From: Agapanthus africanus
Lineage: Eukaryota; Streptophyta; Magnoliopsida; Asparagales; Amaryllidaceae
Assembly: GCA_030015575.1 (NCBI GenBank)
Contig: JASDDO010000006.1
Coordinates: 376,672,137 to 376,736,136 of the forward strand
Direction of reading: 5' to 3'
Length of the DNA: 64,000 bases
Shown here piece by piece: positions 59,852 through 64,000 of this stretch (positions are counted from its first letter, which is position 1; each line of letters opens with the position of its first letter). The notes beneath the pieces were generated by a model. The model worked only from the letters and a program-made list of their open reading frames with translations. It did no database searches and had not been told where the DNA came from. The position numbers and the translations under genes are program-made.

Positions 59852-60026
59852 CTTTATGGGCCGTAAGGGTCCCATAAAAGCATTTTCTCCCTACGAGTCG
59901 AAAGGATCTCGTAGGTGTATTTTCTCCTTATGAGTCATGGGGACTCCTAAGTGTGATGCTCCTTTGTGAGTCGTAAGGATCTCACGCGGGAATTTTCTCC
60001 TCACAAAGTCAAGAGGACTTTGCGAG
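59852..60026. other. Tandem hairpin array, block 1 (five hairpins)
   Basis: Successive stems: TTTATGGG/CCCATAAA (59853-59878), CCTACGAG/CTCGTAGG (59890-59915), CTTATGAG/CTCCTAAG (59927-59951), GTGAG/CTCAC inside 59961-59990, and CTCACAAAG/CTTTGCGAG within 60000-60026. Loops are 9-10 nt and mostly resemble TCGTAAGGAT. Spacers contain a TTTTCTCC word. The stems differ in sequence but each is self-complementary. Confidence 0.82.
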
Positions 60027-60048
60027 TGCATTTCATCTCTTTTTTTAA

Positions 60049-60133
60049 GGGTTTGCGCCCTTTCGGGTTTTCACAAACCCGCCGGCAGTCCTGATGTTTT
60101 TACTCACGGAGCCCTTTCGGGTTTTCATCCGTG
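60049..60133. other. Two hairpins with a shared GCCCTTTCGGGTTTTCA loop
   Basis: GGGTTTG/CAAACCC (60049-60080) and CACGGA/TCCGTG (60105-60133) have different stems around the same loop sequence. It is the same design as the array next to it, with another loop word. Confidence 0.78.
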
Positions 60134-60510
60134 CCCATTTTGCTTGTGGACATACCATTTTATTATTATTATTTTTTTGGTGGGACTTTGAATGTGGTCT
60201 CACCGGTAGGACTTGGGAAAGATAGGGATTTTTTTACGCCCGTGGATTGTATACGGTTTTGCAGGATGTATGATCCAGACCGTTGGGCCGGAAAAATTTC
60301 GGGACTTTTTTGGCGTCTGCATCGCTGCACTGGAATATGGTACCAAGAGCAACTCATCATTCGCCGTTGGGGTATGGGATTTGGAATTTGGTTGGTGTCT
60401 GCATCGCTGCACTGGAATATGGTACCAGGAGCGACTCATCATTCGCCATGCCCATTGGGAAGCGATGGCTTAGGAGACAGGTTTAGATCCCTATCACCTA
60501 AGGCTTTTCA
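60134..60510. repeat. Spacer with two GCATCGCTGCACTGG repeats
   Basis: Holds the repeat copies at about 60313 and 60399 and a TTGTATACGGT segment (60247) that recurs at about 61726. Plus-strand frames here of up to 131 codons are broken in the other copies and are not supported as genes. Confidence 0.65.
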
Positions 60511-60513
60511 ATT

Positions 60514-60717
60514 TTATGGGCCGTAAGGGTCCCATAATAGCATTTTCTCCCTGCGAGTCGTAAGGATCTCGTAAGTGTATTTTCTTCTTAAGAGTCGTGG
60601 GGACTCCCAAGTGTGTTTTTCCTTCGTGAATCGTAAGGATCCCACGAAGGTGTTTTCTTACGAGTCGTGAAGATCCCGTAAGGTTTGTTCTCCTCATGCA
60701 TCGTGAGGACACATGAG
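60514..60717. other. Tandem hairpin array, block 2 (six hairpins)
   Basis: Stems: TTATGGG/CCCATAA (60514-60537), CTGCGAG/CTCGTAA (weak), CTTAAGAG/CTCCCAAG (60587-60611), CCTTCGTG/CACGAAGG (60621-60650), CTTACGAG/CCCGTAAG (60657-60682), CTCATG/CATGAG (60693-60717). Loops centre on TCGTRAGGA. Confidence 0.82.
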
Positions 60718-60721
60718 TGGA

Positions 60722-61310
60722 TTTCCCTCGTTCCCAGTTTAATGACTTAGGGGTCATCTGTTTTCAGTTTAACAACTTAGAGGTCATATGTTTCCAGTTT
60801 AAAGACTTAGGGGTCTATTGTGCCCAATTTAACGACTTAGCGGTCAATTGTTTCCAGTTTAACGACTTGGTGGTCGTCTGTTTCCAGTTTAAAGACTTAG
60901 AGGTCTACTGTTTCCAGTTTAACAACTTAGAGGTCATTTGTTTCAAGTTTAACGATTTAGTGGTCCTTGGTTCCAGTTTAGCGACTTAGAGGTCATCTGT
61001 TTCCAGTTTAAAGACTTAGAGGTCGTCTGTTTCCAGTTTAAAGACTTAGAGGTCGTCTGTTCCTAGTTTAACGACTTAGAGGTCATCTGTTTCCAGTTTA
61101 AAGACTTAGAGGTCTACTGTTTCCAGTTTAACGAATTAGGGGTCATCTGTTTCCAATTTAACGACTTGGTGATCATCTGTTTCCAATTTAACGACTTGGT
61201 GATCATCTGTTTCCAGTTTAAAGACTTAAGGGTCTATTGTTTCCAGTTTAACGACTTAGAGGTCATCTGTTTCCAGTTTAAAGACCTGGAGGTCTATGGA
61301 TGGCGAGCTT
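60722..61310. repeat. 30-bp minisatellite (CAGTTTAACGACTTAGAGGT)
   Basis: About twenty tandem units of 30 bp with variants AAAGACTTAGAGGTC, AACGACTTGGTGGTC and ATCTGTTTCC. Since 30 is a multiple of 3, the array gives a repeating peptide in one plus-strand frame. A second block is at 61998-62147. Confidence 0.92.
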
Positions 61311-61451
61311 GGAACTTTAGGGTAGGGGCCGGCATCAGCGTTGGTAACACTGAAGCACAGGTGCCAGGAGCAATTCATCATTTGCCTTTTCCTGTTAGGA
61401 AGCGGTGGCTTAGGAGATAGGTTTAGGTCCTTATCACCTAAGGATTTTCAA
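61311..61451. repeat. Diverged repeat spacer before block 3
   Basis: A degenerate copy of the GGTGCCAGGAGCAATTCATC and TTAGGAGATAGGTTTAG segments that also precede blocks 1 and 2. Confidence 0.6.
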
Positions 61452-61624
61452 TTTTATGGGCCGTAAGGGTCCCATAAAAGCATTTTCTCCCTACGAGTCG
61501 TAAGGATCGCGTAGGTGCATTTTCTCCTTAGGAGTCGTGAGGACCCTTAAGTGTGTTTTTCCTTCGTGAGTCATAAGGATCCCACGAAGGTTTGTTCTCC
61601 TCATGTATCGTGAGGACACATGAG
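61452..61624. other. Tandem hairpin array, block 3 (five hairpins)
   Basis: Stems: TTTTATGGG/CCCATAAAA (61452-61479), CCTACGAG/CGCGTAGG (61490-61515), CTTAGGAG/CCCTTAAG (61527-61551), CCTTCGTGAG/CCCACGAAGG (61561-61590), CTCATGT/ACATGAG (61600-61624). Loop words TCGTAAGGAT, TCGTGAGGA, TCATAAGGAT, ATCGTGAGGAC. Confidence 0.83.
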
Positions 61625-61861
61625 TGGGTCTGCCCAATGGAGCATAATTCCAAGGGCGGAGACCAGCCGCGTAACTGGTGATTACGGTGGGGCATGGGTA
61701 TGGTGAGAATTATTTGAGCTCATGGATTGTATACGGTAGCCAATTTGGGGACTAACCATAGGGCCGGTGGAATTTTGGAAAATCGGATTTTGGTTGGCGT
61801 TTGCATCGCTGCACTGGAATATGGTACCAAGAGAGACTCGTCATTCGCCGTATTTTTTACC

Positions 61862-61952
61862 TCGATTGCCCTATCATTTCGGCTTTTATTCGTGGTTGCC
61901 CTATCATTTCGGCTTTTATTCGCGGTTGCCCTATCATTTCAGCTTTTTATTC
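61862..61952. repeat. 30-bp direct repeat, three copies
   Basis: Three tandem copies of a unit containing TTGCCCTATCATTTCGGCTT, followed by a short TA/T-rich stretch. Confidence 0.88.
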
Positions 61953-61997
61953 ATATATATATATGTATATTTTTTTTATTTACACATTTTTACATCC

Positions 61998-62147
61998 CCA
62001 GTTTAATGACTTAGAGGTCGATTGTTCCCAATTTAATGACGTGGTGGTCGACCGTTCCCAGTTTAACGACGTGGTGGTCGGTGGTTCCCAGTTTAAAGAC
62101 ATAGAGGTCTATCATTCCCAGTTTAACGACGTGGTGGTCAGTTTGCT
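61998..62147. repeat. 30-bp minisatellite, second block
   Basis: Five units with CCCAGTTTAACGACGTGGTG cores, related to 60722-61310. The gag-like frame on the minus strand reads into it, adding KLGTxDHHVV repeats to its C-terminus. Confidence 0.88.
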
Positions 62148-63531
62148 TATCCCAGCTCCTTGAACTTTGATCTTGGCGGAATTGTGTTGATGACCGTAGC
62201 TCTGTGGCTTGTCGGTACATCTGACGACTGTGGGGCATTCCCAAGTTTGTATTGGTTCTCCACCCAATCTTTGAAAATATAGCAGTCTTCGATGTATGAC
62301 TCACCATTCTATGATATGGGCAGTATATGGGACTGCTAGTCTTGTTCATTTCATGTGGCCTCTTTGGAACAGGCAATTGCAGACCGTTGTTCATGGCGTC
62401 CACGAATATTTTGCGGACTTCATCCCTCCTGAAGGAGTATACATTCTTCTTTCTCTCCATTGGAGTAGGTTCCTTTACTGATGCTGGTCCTCGAGGCCGA
62501 TCAGTCTTTGGTTCGCCCTTTTCAGACAATGGCACATGCCTGAGAGAATCAGGTTCCCTAAGGGCTCCGGTCTCCATTTGTATGAAATCGGCGGTCGTAG
62601 CTTGACTGTTTGCTAACACGCCTTTTGACAGTTCTATCTCTCCCGTCTTGTATTGCTTGTCGAACCAATCTTTGAAGACGAAGCAGTCCTCAATGGCATG
62701 ACCTATCACTCTGTGATAGGGGCAATATTTTGGGTCGTCGGTCATACTCGCTTCTTGCGGTCTCTTTGATTCTGCCAATTGTAGACCGTTTCTTAGGATG
62801 TCCTTGAATATCTTGTGGACTTTGTCCCTTCTGAAGGAATAGACCTTATCCAGCTCCTCTTTCAAAGGCGATTCCCCTTCGGTGTATGTATCGGAGGGAC
62901 TGGAGGCTGATCGCGGCCGTTTTTCATGAAGGTGCTCCGCTCTTAGCTTGAAGGGGGTATCAGTTGGCTGCCTCCGGGTATCAATCCCTGGCTCATGAAC
63001 CAAAATTTGATTCTGCTGTAATTGCAATCGGGCGACTTGGGTCGCGAGATCTGCCGCGACGTTTGCCAATTCGTCGACCTTAGACTGTACCTTGGCTAAC
63101 TTCTCATCCATGTCCTGAAGCTGCCTCTGAAGCCATCGGAATAATGCTTGTTCTGTAGTTCCAGTTATGACAACCGGGTCATCCTTATTGCCTGAGCTCA
63201 ATTCCGCAGCAACCCCGGGCTCTTTTGGCTTATCGGCCTGAGCGAGCTCTTCGTCATTTAGACCGAGTTGATATTGGGTAGCGTCCACCGTATCATCACC
63301 CTGGCTGTGAAGCATAGGAGGGTTCATTTCTTCATGTCCGACCATGTAGACAGTGTGGACCGCATATCCAGCCGTCTCTTTATCTTTGGCGGGGTGACCC
63401 CGTTCCTCAAACCTCATGAAGTTCAGCGTAGCAGGAGCCCTAGCCCTTTTGTTGGCTCTATACCTGAGCCTTCTCTGCCTCAGCTTCTCGATTTTGAAGG
63501 CTTGGCGGGCATCCGTTATCCGGGAAGCCAT
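62011..63531 (-). CDS. Tat-type gag-related protein with duplicated zinc-knuckle-like module
   Basis: This 506-codon frame is the longest in the window, starting at ATG 63531 (MASRITDARQAFKIEKLRQRR, a basic N-terminus). A coiled coil is likely at about 130-175 (heptad-like LQDMDEKLAKVQSKVDEL). Two related modules follow: VYSFRRDKVHKIFKD at 230-244 with CPYHRVIGHAIEDC at 270-283 (C-x2-H-x4-H-x4-C), and VYSFRRDEVRKIFVD at 364-378 with CPYHRMVSH at 404-412. These resemble the gag C-terminal YCxYHRxxxH region of Tat/Retand elements. The typical capsid core is not recognised. A frameshift right after H412 hides the rest of module 2, and the last 40 residues come from a minisatellite. So the ancestral protein probably ended differently; expression is unknown. 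Confidence 0.65.
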   Translation of the reverse strand: MASRITDARQAFKIEKLRQRRLRYRANKRARAPATLNFMRFEERGHPAKDKETAGYAVHTVYMVGHEEMNPPMLHSQGDDTVDATQYQLGLNDEELAQADKPKEPGVAAELSSGNKDDPVVITGTTEQALFRWLQRQLQDMDEKLAKVQSKVDELANVAADLATQVARLQLQQNQILVHEPGIDTRRQPTDTPFKLRAEHLHEKRPRSASSPSDTYTEGESPLKEELDKVYSFRRDKVHKIFKDILRNGLQLAESKRPQEASMTDDPKYCPYHRVIGHAIEDCFVFKDWFDKQYKTGEIELSKGVLANSQATTADFIQMETGALREPDSLRHVPLSEKGEPKTDRPRGPASVKEPTPMERKKNVYSFRRDEVRKIFVDAMNNGLQLPVPKRPHEMNKTSSPIYCPYHRMVSHTSKTAIFSKIGWRTNTNLGMPHSRQMYRQATELRSSTQFRQDQSSRSWDKQTDHHVVKLGMIDLYVFKLGTTDHHVVKLGTVDHHVIKLGTIDL

Positions 63532-64000
63532 TGTGAGTCGATTAGCGGGGAGCTTAAAGAAGACACCCGATTAAGCAGTTGTTAGGGACACCGCCAGAGC
63601 TTGCTCGAGACGCTGTTGGTGTTGATGGCTTTGCCCCCAGCTGGGGACAAGGAAAGTCGTTCAAACACCGACTTGCGTTTGAGTTGGGGCGCCTTCAAGA
63701 CCACCACATTTGGCCTCTTGCCTTTCGAGACCGGTTTGTTTGTCACCGGGGCTTAAGGAGCTGGGATGGCGTTAGCTGACACGAACAGGATAGAGCCGAA
63801 TGGTAGCGGCGGCTCATCCCATTATCGCCCGAGACTGGCCGGGAGGACCGTCCTGGCGTCCATCTTCATCGTGTAGGAGATGAGAGCCGTGCTGAGAGCT
63901 GAGCTCATCTTTGGAGACATCGTTGAGAAATGATTGCTTGAAAACCTGCATGAAAGGGCATTATTTTAGTATAAACATCGATATGTATATTGATTGAGTT
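63532..64000 (-). other. Upstream leader of the gag-like frame
   Basis: Non-coding 469 bp towards the expected 5' LTR beyond the window. No PBS or LTR edge recognised. Short frames on the plus strand (63579-63779) have no support. Confidence 0.5.

Larger units (their letters stand above)
57629..64000 (-). mobile_element. Gag-only, tandem-repeat-rich Tat-like element (interior, partial)
   Basis: On the minus strand, the interior between a gag-like frame (62011-63531) and the LTR start at 57628 holds 4.4 kb of tandem repeats and hairpins where pol should be. No protease, RT, RNase H or integrase frame is visible. It therefore looks like a non-autonomous LTR element keeping only a gag-related protein. 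The 5' LTR and PBS would lie beyond 64000. Confidence 0.6.

Noticed and set aside
57763-62147. Possible CRISPR-like or satellite-centromere array
   Set aside because: Units are directly adjacent with no unique spacers, and the sequence is plainly a plant retroelement body; the array is short and flanked by element parts.

Overview
The window is a piece of a large, repeat-rich seed-plant (angiosperm-like) nuclear genome. I find no host gene, rRNA or tRNA gene. Nearly all of it can be assigned to nested LTR retrotransposons, with one CACTA DNA-transposon fragment and several minisatellites. Support for a plant comes from Ty1/copia elements primed by initiator tRNA-Met, a chromodomain (Tekay/Del-type) Ty3/gypsy element, Tat-lineage gypsy remnants and a TNP2-type CACTA transposase.

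Layout. An old copia element, E (minus strand), fills 1-5954; its 5' LTR is split and resumes at 52387-53028. The split was made by copia element A (minus strand, 5955-52386), which is bounded by 2.19-kb LTRs and a 5-bp target duplication (TCTAT at 5950-5954 and 52387-52391). A's shrunken interior was hit by copia B (minus strand, 9567-19938; 2213-bp LTRs; target duplication ACATG). It also holds copia C (plus strand, 20408-29172, 5' LTR truncated) and copia D (minus strand, 29177-50181). C and D abut tail to tail, 4 bp apart, making a kilobase-scale inverted repeat. A Tekay-like gypsy array (33262-46151) lies inside D and has removed part of D's integrase region.

Right of E are a Tat-type gypsy RNase H/integrase remnant (53029-54048, minus), a TNP2-like CACTA transposase fragment (54230-54881, plus), and an LTR-like region ending at 57628. 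From there to the window end is the interior of a minus-strand, apparently gag-only (non-autonomous) Tat-like element. It carries a 31-bp minisatellite, three blocks of tandem hairpins, a 30-bp minisatellite and a 506-codon gag-like frame with an internally duplicated zinc-knuckle-like module.

How the parts work together. The copia elements are all coding wrecks (PR, IN, RT and RNase H recognisable but broken), yet B has two same-length, very similar LTRs, so at least B probably moved using proteins from elsewhere. Their long non-coding leaders between PBS and protease hold conserved structure: a 13-bp stem with a constant 21-nt loop near the PBS, a 9-nt-loop hairpin with a compensatory change between B and E, a 145-bp direct duplication, and a three-copy motif homogenised within each element. 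The most unusual region is the hairpin array at about 59.85-61.62 kb: many small hairpins with different self-complementary stems but a shared 9-11-nt loop.

All boundaries and homologies were read by eye; no alignment or database search was run.
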